Source: Lingula anatina (Eukaryota; Brachiopoda; Lingulata; Lingulida; Lingulidae). From it: a DNA stretch of 55,803 nucleotides. Shown here one piece after another: positions 12,073 to 22,313 of this stretch. The stretch is from positions 44,597-100,399 of the forward strand of contig NW_019776005.1 of assembly GCF_001039355.2 (NCBI RefSeq). Direction: 5' to 3'. Under the pieces are notes generated by a model that did not search any database, was not told where the DNA came from, and saw nothing but the letters and a program-made list of their open reading frames with translations. Within the stretch, counting starts at the first letter, position 1, and every line of letters begins with the position of its first letter. A program made the translations under genes and the position numbers.

Positions 12073-13679
12073 CCCCTCTTTGCCACCATTCTTGATATGC
12101 TAGAGCCACTAGTGTTGGATCAAGGGATTTGAGGATTTACATACATAACCCACATGCAGTGTTTATCATCGTTGGTTTTCATAAAAATGACTCAGCGCGT
12201 TCAGAATGCATGTGTGGTATCGGTAAATAAAAGATGATTGGTGTCATTTACTATCTGTTATGAAGGAGCCGTGTTGTATTTGAAAGGGAACGCCGACGTT
12301 AACTGATATATCGCTATAAGTTGAAAGGAGCTCAGCACGGGGCCCACTGGGCACGTGAATATATATAGAGAGGCTTTATTGAATGACTTTGGTATTTACA
12401 TCCTCATGAAACAGATGCCGATGATGAAGATATATTTTATCTCTCTCGCGCGCACACATACACACTCAAACACGCACATGCACGCGCACGCAAGCAATCA
12501 TGCACGCACGCGCCCATTTTCAGCAGGGACATACGTGCGGAATTTCTGTACTCTGTACACGGGATTCACTAGTACTGGTCGTCTGTTATAAACTTAATCT
12601 TTTCGCCTGAGATATAAGTTTGCAAACTATTAAGAGGTCCCTGATATCAGACGGTATAGAATCTCCTTGTTCTGTTTCTTTCAGATCATCTTTCAACTGA
12701 ACGACTGCAACGCGAGACAATATTTATATGTACTTCAAGTTCATAGTAAGAAACTGCCCAATGTACCGCGAAAGAATTTTGCTTTAACAAAGAAGCATTT
12801 GATTCAAAATAGATAAAAAAGAGATAACGCGAAGAATACCAAGAAGGCGCCCCTCGATGCCATTGTCACTGATATATGAACTTAAGCTGTCAAAAACATG
12901 TTTTTCAGCGGCATTCAGACAGGGACAATTTAAAATCGATAAATCGGCCTAAAACGCGTCTACGGAGGAGACCAAATAAAAGGCAAGATGTTTAAGTTTT
13001 TCTCTCAAGATTTTTTTTAGATTCTACGCCATTTGTTTTTCTATACATAGTTTACTTTAATCACAAGTTATTTGCTGTCGCAAAGTTTATGGGCCTTGTT
13101 TTGTTGTCATCGTATCCGGTTCGAACAATTTTAGTGCGACGTGACCACGTAAAAGTAACGTTAATTAAAAAAAAAAACAGGTTCCATCCCTGGGCATGTT
13201 GAATGATTAGGAACTACTTTCTAATCAAAAATAGAAATAGCGGAAGTATTCATCTTTATGATGTCACATAGAGTGCGATTATCTTTTTATCGGTGCATTA
13301 AAGTAACTTAAAATCGCAAGTTTAAATCTCCGACTTTTATCTCATAAAATTTTATCCGCTCGACTTAATATGAAAATGTGTATCCGCAAAACACGAGCTG
13401 CGGTCTCATTACAAGACTCCTTCCTCAATGGGGCATTTTTCTATAATTTGCAGTTTACAGCGAAAAATATTTTTCTAAACCAATAAAAAAACAACTCATA
13501 TTTGAAGTAAAAGTAGTTGCAAGGCACGTGAACGTGTGTGCGTGGCGTGGACGTCTTTGTTGCTCGATGCGCATAGTTTAAAAAGCGCGTTTGAGGCGGG
13601 GGGTTGTTTTCAAGTTTCTCTTCTGCTTATATATCGGTTACATGTAATTGCACCCAAGTTGCGCAGTTACAAGACTGAA

Positions 13680-13680
<1 letters not shown>
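12073..13680. other. No gene recognised
   Basis: It holds a CA/CG-rich alternating purine-pyrimidine stretch at 12446-12515. Otherwise it is unique AT-rich sequence without coding signal. Confidence 0.55.
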
Positions 13681-13681
<1 letters not shown>

Positions 13682-13730
<49 letters not shown>

Positions 13731-13797
13731 TGTGCACGCTCTCTCTTGCTCTCTCTTTTTCTTTCTTCCCCTTTCTCTCTCTCTCTCACATATATAC

Positions 13798-13882
<85 letters not shown>
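13682..13882. repeat. Two successive (CT)n(CA)n microsatellites
   Basis: A (CT)14(CA)10-type block at 13682-13730 is followed by CT-rich sequence and a second, longer (CT)n(CA)n block at 13801-13882. Such alternating tracts are prone to slippage and can form Z- or H-DNA. Confidence 0.97.
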
Positions 13883-13890
<8 letters not shown>

Positions 13891-13901
13891 GTTGCATAAC
13901 C

Positions 13902-14035
13902 CTGCCCGAGAGTAGTTACACAAGGAGAGAGGGGACACTACCCAAGCTCCAAAACAGGCCCGCCACAAGTTATGGAGCAGCAGCGTTTAGTGCCTGGGAT
14001 CTGCTAGAATACAAGTGCCGTTTGTATTTCGGTTG
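13902..14035 (+). pseudogene. LINE reverse-transcriptase C-terminal scrap
   Basis: In frame, the stretch reads REGTLPKLQNRPATSYG and then AAFSAWDLLEYKCR. This resembles the segment after the RT domain of jockey/RTE/CR1-type LINEs (commonly LQNRAAR followed by a short helix and LL..LGW). It is only about 45 codons and follows the microsatellite directly. Weak support. Confidence 0.35.
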
Positions 14036-14218
14036 ATTTCCACTTGAAACTGACAGATGGAGTCTACCAGTAGATCAAAAAGGTAAAGTCTGTGTTTTCT
14101 GTGCCACTAACGCACTGGGTGGTGTATAATTCCTCGGCTCTACTTATTAAGTGTGCAAAATTTCCTGAAGAAGCCAACATCCGAATGCACTTAATTTTTA
14201 AGCAGTATTTTGCATTGC

Positions 14219-14249
14219 AAATAATAATAATAATAATAATAATAATAAT
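14219..14249. repeat. (AAT)n microsatellite
   Basis: About ten AAT units. Confidence 0.95.
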
Positions 14250-14439
14250 TCCTTATTGAGGACTAAAATGTGTACAGGTTACATTGTACAGGCTTTCTAC
14301 TCAACTATTAGTTTTATAACATATATGTAAATACAAAATACATAAGGCAAGATGACTGAGAAATAGCAATGGATTCAGCAGAAGTTATTGCTAGAGATGG
14401 GTGTATCGTTTCTTCAAACTGTCAGTTACATATGTACAT

Positions 14440-14701
14440 CAGGGGCAGATCCAGGATTATATGAAGGGGGGTCCGCGGACGCGAAGCCGACCCCCCCCCC
14501 CCCCCCCCCCGGCATGGGGTTCGGGGCCCACTTAAAGGCCCCGATAAAAAATGATATTTTCGAGGGCGGATGGTGCCATTTGGTACGGTTTAGAACTATG
14601 ATTCAGCTATTCAAAATTCTAATTTTAAGAGGAGACCATTGGTGTGAATTTTTTCAGAAATCGAAGGGGGGGTCAGTAGTTATACTCTAAATCCACCACT
14701 G
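14440..14701. mobile_element. MITE family C (hAT-like ends), copy 1
   Basis: The left end is CAGGGGCAGATCCAGGATTA; the right end CTCTAAATCCACCACTG is an approximate inverted copy. Subterminal G and C runs are complementary. The copy at 37865-38099 is the same element in reverse, sharing a central stretch with AAATTTT/CCATTTGGTACGGTTTAGAA. The CAG-start and GGGGCGGATCCAG form recall hAT-type ends, but I cannot show an 8-bp target duplication. Confidence 0.7.
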
Positions 14702-15229
14702 TATATATGTATGGCTCTTAACTATGTTTCATAGTTTCGTGGTCTGTTTTCTGCTCAGATGGTATCAGGAGTCTACATCTTCTGTCACTGTCAATAAGAA
14801 AAATAAAGGAACCTCTGTAGATTTCATAAGTGGAAACATTTTCATCCACTCAAATTGTAGTAGAATAGCTGACATCAAAATATGTGCAGTTTAAACTTGT
14901 GCTAGCCCTGTTCATAATTAAGCAGAAGTTGCAGAACTATATACTGTAATATTTATGATGTTTATAGTTTTCATGCTCTTCCCTGTGCCATAAATATGGA
15001 TGAGGAGAATAAATTCACCTGAACATCTGAATCTATCTGCTTGCTTTGAAACTTGATCTTATGGCCCTTTTTCACGCTACATGGGGCTAATAAACAGCAT
15101 ATTTAGCTTTCGGTGGTCGAATAACGCTGGCATCATTTTTGTCAAACTTGTGCAATATCCGAAAATTAAACCTACAAGGTAAAATGCACTGTGGCGTGGT
15201 GTCTCGTCTCGCGAAATACTTAGCCCTAA

Positions 15230-15446
15230 GACTGGGTTCCCATAAACCTATCGTACTAGCAGGATCGATCTAACTCCGAGTGGATTCTCGCTAAATTACA
15301 TTTAGTTAAAGCGGCTGTCATTCCCACTGAATCTGCTGGGAAGATATTAACTTTCGTGCACGCTCAAACTGAATGCAATTTAGCGAGAATCCCCTTGGAG
15401 ATAGATCGATCCTGCTAGTACGATAGGATTATGGGAATGGTCCCTA
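15230..15446. mobile_element. MITE family A, copy 2 (best preserved)
   Basis: The left arm 15234-15305 (TTCCCATAAACCTATCGTAC, then AGGATCGATCTA, then GGATTCTCGCTAAATTACA) is matched by the right arm 15370-15440 in reverse complement with only a few mismatches, around a 65-bp middle. It would form a long hairpin. Confidence 0.85.
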
Positions 15447-15846
15447 AGAGATCAAACGTTTTCTGATTAAATTCGTTACGTTTGCGGTGAGCTCGGCTGT
15501 ATCGTCCAGAGACAGTTCACTATCTCGGAGAGATACCGCTCTAACCCCATCAGCTCACACGCTGACTCAGGGATGAATTGATGGTCACGTATTACGACTC
15601 GGTGTCTCCTTGCATTGCCTTGGTTGTTTACCTACTAGGCTGTATTTGATCTATGATAAAGAGAGCGAATGTGAGTTTTAAAAGCAAGGTATTTTTATTT
15701 AAAAGGGTTTTTGATAACGTATTCGAGGTTTTGATCAAAGTTGGCCGACATACGGTACCTTTGAACTTAGAGCGAATATACAGGTACAAATGAAATTTTA
15801 TAATCACTAGCCAGCTGTTTAAAATAATTTTATTTTTAAAAAAGCT

Positions 15847-16235
15847 ATATATATATATNNNNNNNNNNNNNNNNNNNNNNNNNNNNNNNNNNNNNNNNNN
15901 NNNNNNNNNNNNNNNNNNNNNNNNNNNNNNNNNNNNNNNNNNNNNNNNNNNNNNNNNNNNNNNNNNNNNNNNNNNNNNNNNNNNNNNNNNNNNNNNNNNN
16001 NNNNNNNNNNNNNNNNNNNNNNNNNNNNNNNNNNNNNNNNNNNNNNNNNNNNNNNNNNNNNNNNNNNNNNNNNNNNNNNNNNNNNNNNNNNNNNNNNNNN
16101 NNNNNNNNNNNNNNNNNNNNNNNNNNNNNNNNNNNNNNNNNNNNNNNNNNNNNNNNNNNNNNNNNNNNNNNNNNNNNNNNNNNNNNNNNNNNNNNNNNNN
16201 NNNNNNNNNNNNNNNNNNNNNNNNNNNNNNNNCAT

Positions 16236-16291
<56 letters not shown>
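15847..16291. repeat. (TA)n tract with 374-N assembly gap
   Basis: TA repeats flank a run of N from 15859 to 16232. The (TA)n on the right is about 25 units long. An ATG-less run of N between tyrosine/isoleucine codons produces false ORFs across the gap. The true length is unknown. Confidence 0.97.
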
Positions 16292-16296
<5 letters not shown>

Positions 16297-16342
16297 TTTG
16301 CAGAGCGTACCTTTTCCGATCTGATTGCCTGCTCTATGGATA

Positions 16343-16372
16343 CCCCCCCCCCCCAACACACACACACACACA
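16343..16372. repeat. C-run and (CA)n
   Basis: C10 followed by AACACACA-type repeats; low complexity. Confidence 0.9.
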
Positions 16373-16869
16373 GAATGCCTATTGCCCGCGGACCTGACTA
16401 GTTACTTGAACTTTAATAAAAGGCTTACTCTAGTATTATTACGGGGGTTTAGTAACGCCTCTCCGCACCCACCCCTCAACAAACCTATTCAATATAAGCC
16501 CGTATGTTAATTTGAAAACAGGATGTCACTAATAGGACCTTCCACGTATATTATCTATAGTTTACGCCATTCATCGAGGCATTTGCTGCGCTATTAAATT
16601 GGTGACATCATCGCCGTAACGACACCTGCAGTCTTCGGTGACACCGAATCATCAAGTCGACAAGGCCATTGTTTGCCGTACAATTCTAACCCCACCCCCA
16701 GTTAATTTCATAACACGAATTTAGCGCGTGTGTGTGCGTCGCGTACGCGTATATGTCTGGCAAGTAGGTTACACGCTATACAGGTATTTGCCGAAGGTCG
16801 AATGACTGAATGGTTTCTTTTTATGCGATTTCTTTTCGGGCACCCGGTTCCTTTGTCCTACTTCTTGCT

Positions 16870-17238
16870 CTACTGGGTACTCTCTTTTTTATATAAGAAT
16901 AGTAACTTCACGCTTTCCACCGCCAGCTGGCGCAGTCTGTCGACCTCACGCGGCACCTTCTTAATAACAAACCAGTCACATTGAATTGAACAAGGTACCT
17001 GTACAGACATATTGAACGCCGTATTCAGACTCTCATTTCTTTCCCCCACGATGAAGAAAACCCAGCCGACGGCGGCGACTGCGGTTGACCCAAGGACAAA
17101 TAGGTCAGGACTTAAACCATTTACTCCTGTATACTTATGTACACCTCTAGTAGTATTTATGAAGTAGTTATATTGTACATGTAGTTGAGCGTCGTATATG
17201 TATTTTAAGTATGTGTACCTTGATTCTGTGTAATGACC
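16870..17238 (-). CDS. Unrecognised minus-strand exon with a membrane segment
   Basis: A frame open for 122 codons between a TAA (17241-17239) and a TAG (16872-16870), with no ATG until its middle. The GC-rich part (about 17105-16890) looks coding: codons end mostly in G or C, and the product has a clear membrane helix, LFVLGSTAVAAVGWVFFIVG. After it come two Asn-X-Ser/Thr sites (NES, NMS), a Cys pair in VPCSIQC, and a charged helix KKVPREVDRLRQLAVES. The antisense frames of this part contain stops. A possible acceptor is TTTAAG before 17107, and possible donors are GTACCT after SVQ or GTGAAG after VES. I do not recognise the family; it could be a single-pass protein nested in the putative otopetrin intron. 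Upstream codons (AT-rich, Tyr-rich) may be intron. Confidence 0.45.
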   Translation of the reverse strand, partial: GHYTESRYTYLKYIYDAQLHVQYNYFINTTRGVHKYTGVNGLSPDLFVLGSTAVAAVGWVFFIVGERNESLNTAFNMSVQVPCSIQCDWFVIKKVPREVDRLRQLAVESVKLLFLYKKESTQ

Positions 17239-17241
17239 TTA

Positions 17242-19016
17242 GAGTCTACCTTAAAGTATGTACCTTCACTGTAGATAACAGGGCATTAACCCCTTCAAGT
17301 TATTCACGTCCTCCCCGTGTATCTAAATTATTTTTTGGCTAAGGTGTATGTGTATTTAGGCCCAAGGCAGGTTAGGTACGGTGGGGGGGGGGGGGGGTGT
17401 CTTAAGAATCATCCAGAATATAGATACCAGTGAATCAAAATGGCATCTATGCGCTCTATTTAATTCCTCAAGTTGGGTCAACTACAGGTAAGAGGGGAAT
17501 AAACATTGCCATTAGAAACTGCTGGTCTAATAGGACTGGTATGAGTAATTGCTTGAAGACTGGTTTACATTCACTATAGACCGTCATTACTTGTAGTAAC
17601 AGTCTTGTTGATGTCGCCACAAGGTTGTCAATTAACAAAAGGATCCCTTTGTTATCAAACGTCTATATCTAGCCCTTAGTAAGTTCCCGTCTGAACACGC
17701 CGTGATGACGTCAATTAATTTTAAACTGGGATAAGTAAGGCCTGGCTTGAACACGACCCAAAATATGCAATTTATGTATTTATTTCTGTGTTAATTTTGA
17801 CGACCTTGAGTGACATTGAAAGGTTCCAAGTGCACCCGGATGAACGAATAACATCACCTTTGCTTAACTCCGGTCACTTCATGTTGTACTGATTTTTTGG
17901 TTTATTTAAGGGTGGTGGATTATAAACAGTATTTATTTACGTTACATGACATGTTTCACTGTTAGCGCATGTTTCAATTATTCAAGCTTGTGTCAGGTAT
18001 TATTGTGTAGACTTTATACAACCCGCATCGTGCCTAGTTTACTGTATAATCCAGTATATATTCATATACCTGTACCTGTAGAAGGCAGATGTACAGCTTG
18101 CCTACCTGCGTTTTTTGACGTTTCCATTCGCCCTAGTTAATATATGATGAAATTTTTAGGATGATTTCGACTCTGGGGAGAAATTGAGAGATGGGGAATG
18201 TGTGTAGCCTATTTATGTGCGTGCGCGTGTGTTTTTGAGAGAGAGAGTAAGAAAGAGAGAGAGAGAAAGAGAGAGAGGGAGAGAGAGAGAGAGACAGAGA
18301 GAGAGAGAGATGGTTGAAGCGATGGAGAGGAGAGATGCAAGAATGTTCATTTCATAACATTTAAAGTTGTTGTGCAACTACTAACAAGGAAAGCAGTGTG
18401 ATTCATCATAAGATCATGTTACAGAAAAGTATCTATTCGTCATGTTATACAAAAGTAATCAATGAATATAAATTGCTATCGATACATTGTTTGTTTTGAT
18501 ACTGAAACGATCAAATACAAATATGAAAAAGGTAAGAATCAGTTCAACATGACATTCGTGTTTAAGGCTTTTGTGTTAGATGGAACTTGTATCTTATAAA
18601 TAACATCTTTTGTAAGAAATATAAATAGACCTTGAATAGAATCTTAAGAAAAGAGGTGGTATACAGTTTCACATCGAAGAGAAATTTGATCCAAGAAGTG
18701 CACCTGGACTGTTGAGCGCTCACATTTTTTATTAAGCTTTGCAGTGTTTTATGTGCGGGTCATTGTATGGGAAGCGATCATCCAAGAGATCTAGAGAGCG
18801 TGTACACACATACAAGAGAGAGAGGGACAGAGAGAAAGAGAGAGCGTGAGAGAGCGTGTAGATAGTAGCGTAAAGTGGAGTATACTTGTTACTGAGCGAA
18901 GAATTCAAGTATATAATGTGGCCGTGATTATATATATTTACTTGTAGTTAGTTTTTGCTTATATCAAATAAGCCATCCAAATGACAACGAAACAATCAAC
19001 GTTTAGGTAGGTACAA
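17242..19016. other. No gene recognised
   Basis: It holds a G16 run at 17382-17397, a long interrupted (GA)n tract at 18234-18310 and a shorter one at 18811-18846. The rest is AT-rich and without coding signal. Confidence 0.55.
18234..18312. repeat. Interrupted (GA)n microsatellite
   Basis: About 35 GA-type units with interruptions. Confidence 0.95.
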
Positions 19017-19034
19017 AGCTTTATTACGATCTCC

Positions 19035-19105
19035 ACTATTTCAAAGGTTCGCTTTTCCGAAGGGTCCGCCATTCCGAAGATTCACTGTTCCGAAATACAC
19101 TTTGC
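19035..19105 (-). repeat. TTCGGAATAGCG-type repeat, copy 1
   Basis: On the minus strand it reads as successive phrases TTCGGAACAGTGAA, TTCGGAATGGCGGACC and TTCGGAAAAGCGAACC, each about 17-20 bp. The same phrase family runs in the opposite direction at 20498-20655. Confidence 0.7.
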
Positions 19106-19238
19106 GAGTAGCACAAAGAACCCGAATTGAAGGTTAAGAATATATATATATAATTCAAGTCATCTTAGTTAATGAAATACATGTAGAGCGCGTAAGCGCA
19201 TAGATGGCATTTTGATTCAAAGGGCACTGGTATGATCG

Positions 19239-19405
19239 AGGGGCGGATCCAGAGATATTATCTGACTGTCTTCCACATTATCTTTGTTGATCCATCCTCC
19301 ATTTTTGACCGTCTTCCTACAGAAAAAATTAGGTGCTCATCAATGTAAACTTAGAAATTTGACCGTCTTCCGGAAGACCCAGAATACAGCCTCAATCCGC
19401 CCTTG
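19239..19405 (-). mobile_element. MITE family D, copy 1
   Basis: Ends GGGGCGGATCCAGAGAT (left) and CTCAATCCGCCCTT (right, inverted). The interior carries two GACCGTCTTCC motifs; one forms the palindrome-like GACCGTCTTCCGGAAGAC. The same element occurs at 22445-22600, 50011-50180 and 53816-53968. The ends resemble those of family C. Confidence 0.75.
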
Positions 19406-20497
19406 TACCGGGTATCTATTCTAGCCAAAGAATGGTTCTTTAGACCCCCCCCCCATTACTTCCCCTGCGAACTTCTCATTGATAGATGGATGAATGTTAA
19501 GTGAAAATCCCCATGAAATATATCCCATACGGTTATTAAAATTTAGCAATAAGCCGCGTTAATGAGTATTATAAAGAGTACAATCTTCTCAAATTGTCCT
19601 GTTGTACATGTTGTTCTAGACAGTATTACACATTGTTGGGGTAGAATTTTAGTACATGTACCAAAAGACGACCCATATTTAACATTTTTAGATTAAACTT
19701 AAAAAAGATAACAACTGTTCATTTTGGCCAAAAAATGAATTTTCCTGGGGTTAACGACAATTTTCCCATACTTACCAATGGTTAATGAATACATTTCTAC
19801 ATTCAAAGTTAGTCCTCGTTTTTTGTTCTAACAAAAAGTTTGTTTTTTTGTAAGAGATTACTGCAGAGTATAGCCATCTATAAAGGTCACATGGTCCGAT
19901 GACAAACACAGATTTCAGAATAACTGCTATAACTGCCGTTTTTGTGGCAAAATAGAATATTTTATATTTGTATGAGTTGTTTACAATGTATTTATCATGA
20001 AACATAGATCTCGTACGAAGAGTTGTTATCCCTTTAATCGGTCTTCTTCAACTTATTCTATTTGTCCGGAACTGCGCAAATTTTAGATACGAATGTAATT
20101 TAGAAATGGGCTCGAAATACGGACACCGTTGGAAACTTTTAGTTCGGATAACGCGTTAATATAACCTACCAGGTTCGTGGTCCAAAAATTGTTACGTGTA
20201 AATCGCTATGAGGAAATCCAACGCTGACAACAATAACCAGTTTCAATCATTTAATGTTCACTCGTCGCTTACCCAGGTACATTCTGCCGATATGTTGAAT
20301 ATTACACCCAAGACAATGGCTTCATAAACTTCCTTATCAGTGGCTTCTTAATCAGACTAGTGAACAAGGCTTACTCTGCCCCTTCAGACTTGACATAATG
20401 TATTATAGAGAATTACGGTTTACAATAAAAGTTATTACTTGAAGTTACTGACATTGCCTGTGAATTATTAAATGCCCCCGACATATTGCATGATTAT

Positions 20498-20655
20498 ACT
20501 GTCTTCGGAATAGCGAACTTTTCGGAATAGCACACCCTTAGCCTTCGGAATATATTGCAAACCTTCGGAATAATGACCCCCCGAATTTCAGAGGTCAGAA
20601 AAATATTTTTTCGGCAATTTTTGGAATAGTGGACCTCTGGAATATAGAGCTGCAC
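20498..20655 (+). repeat. TTCGGAATAGCG-type repeat, copy 2
   Basis: Repeated phrases CTTCGGAATAGCGAAC, TTTCGGAATAGCACACC, CTTCGGAATATATTGC and CTTCGGAATAATGACC, then a degraded TTTGGAATAGTGGACC. It is the same family as 19035-19105 in the other orientation. Confidence 0.7.
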
Positions 20656-20774
20656 CCCGGTAATGAGTTTGTTAATCAGAAAAAAAGTGATCAGAATACA
20701 GGATAGTTTGGGTTCCGATCAGCTGCCGGAGTAGTACTTTTACTAGTATAGTCAGCATCTTGTTAGTAACCCAG

Positions 20775-20880
20775 AAAACACAGAACGTTACCATATCGTT
20801 ACCATAACGTTTACTTGACCAAAAACATTATGATAACGTCATGGTAACGTCATAAAACGTTATATAACGTTATTCGCTAG
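20775..20880. repeat. Cluster of AACGTTA/TAACGTT motifs
   Basis: At least eight AACGTT, CGTTA or TAACG words occur within about 100 bp, some as full palindromes. It looks like a short inverted-repeat element or simple-repeat derivative. No ends can be defined. Confidence 0.5.
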
Positions 20881-21739
20881 GAAGAACCAAAAGTAAGAAA
20901 CAGTTGCGTAATGATAATAACAAACGATTAATTTATATCAAATCATTCTAACATATAGAACAATCAGATGTAAGAGGACGACAAAAACATGGTGATCGTA
21001 AAAACAAGCCCATTAAACTTTTTGGCCGAACAGTATTGATAGCACTAGGGGGCGACTTATTGCACGAAATACGACATTCAAACCGGTTTTAATCACCCTT
21101 GTCGATACTCTTTCCATAAAGCATTGTGTCAACTTCAATTTTGACGTTTTGTTGTTCAAAATGCCAAACGAATCTTATCTTTTCTGTTCAGACTTTTTTC
21201 GTGTCTTCGCCGAAATTCGATCATCGAACGGACGACAAGCGGAATTTATGTCGTATTGTATGACCATCTCTCGACCTTCTGATTAAATACTTAAAACGCA
21301 CTGCGTGAGAAAAAAATCAAGACTTGTACGTTGACCATATCAACCAATCAGATCAACCTGTGAATTCTCTTCGGTGTGTAATGAGCCTTGACGCTTTATC
21401 TCGACTAACGGGGGTTTTAAACAACTAATGCGGCCAAATGTGAGAGCGCGGTGCGTACAAGTTTTATAATGGGACGGAAATGCGAAACTTAATCCATTTT
21501 CATTAAAAGGAATTCGCTCACCATCCCTTTAAAGCGGCGCATTCAGCCATGATATGACATAGCACAATATATTTACAAGTGCAACTGGACACTCTCGTGA
21601 CTGACTGGTCCTTAGTGATTGTTGTCATGCAATCTGGTTTATATCAAGACCTCTCGCACCCACCTTGCAATAATGGAGTCCGAGATGGTATCTTATCTGA
21701 GCACGAAATGTTTCGTAATGAAAAACAAATAATGCGTTG
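20881..21739. other. No gene recognised
   Basis: Intronic or intergenic; only short ORFs. A 41-codon ORF starting at 21162 (MPNESYLFCSDFF) has no supporting context. Confidence 0.5.
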
Positions 21740-21911
21740 CAGGCCCATGGCCGCGCGGGGGGTGGGGGGGGGGGGTTTCGAAAGAGCACCCCTTTTGCCT
21801 GGAACAGGTACCCTCTGGGTAAAATCTTATCTAAGAGCACGAGGTTTCATAGTAAAAGGTCCAATTTTTAATTAAAAGAACCCCCTTTTGAAATTGGTAG
21901 CTACGTGCCTG
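21740..21911. mobile_element. MITE family B
   Basis: Left end CAGGCCCATGGCCGCGCGGG; right end GAAATTGGTAGCTACGTGCCTG is its imperfect inverse (CAGGCACGTAGCTACC). The interior includes AAAGAGCACCCCTTTTGCCT. Its right part is repeated after the single N at 21936. Confidence 0.7.
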
Positions 21912-22118
21912 TGTTGTTTCGAGCTTCATTAGTGGNGGGGGGGGGGGGGGGGGGGGGGGGTTCGAAAGAGCACCCCTTTTGCCTGGAACAGGTACCCTCT
22001 GGGTAAAATCTTATCTAAGAGCACGAGGTTTCATAGTAAAAGGTCCAATTTTTAATTAAAAGAACCCCCTTTTGAAATTGGTAGCTACGTGCATGTGTTG
22101 TTTCGAGCTTCATCAGTG
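21775..22118. other. Single-N assembly joint with duplicated flanks
   Basis: The roughly 160 bp before the N (21936) recur after it (21961-22118) with at least two substitutions (GCCTG/GCATG, ATTAG/ATCAG), separated by a G25 run. This is the pattern of two unmerged contig or haplotype ends joined at a homopolymer. Confidence 0.85.
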
Positions 22119-22313
22119 GAAAAAATAACGACTGCACCTGTGTATTTATCAAAATGTCCATATTTGAGAATACATGCAAATATTTATCTTCAATCCGTAA
22201 TGTTTATCAATTTGTTATTATTAAAATGATTAATCAATTTATCATTCTAAAAAATTCTACAGTAGTTGTGTCCATGGAACATGTTTATAACATCTTGTTA
22301 ATTTTCTTTCTAG

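Noticed and set aside
13536-14036. Long plus-strand ORF and its minus-strand counterparts
   Set aside because: Most of it is translated (CT)n and (CA)n repeat; only the last 45 codons (LINE scrap) deserve mention.
15628-16371. Minus-strand ORFs of 182-247 codons
   Set aside because: They run through 374 Ns and (TA)n; the length is an artefact of undefined bases.
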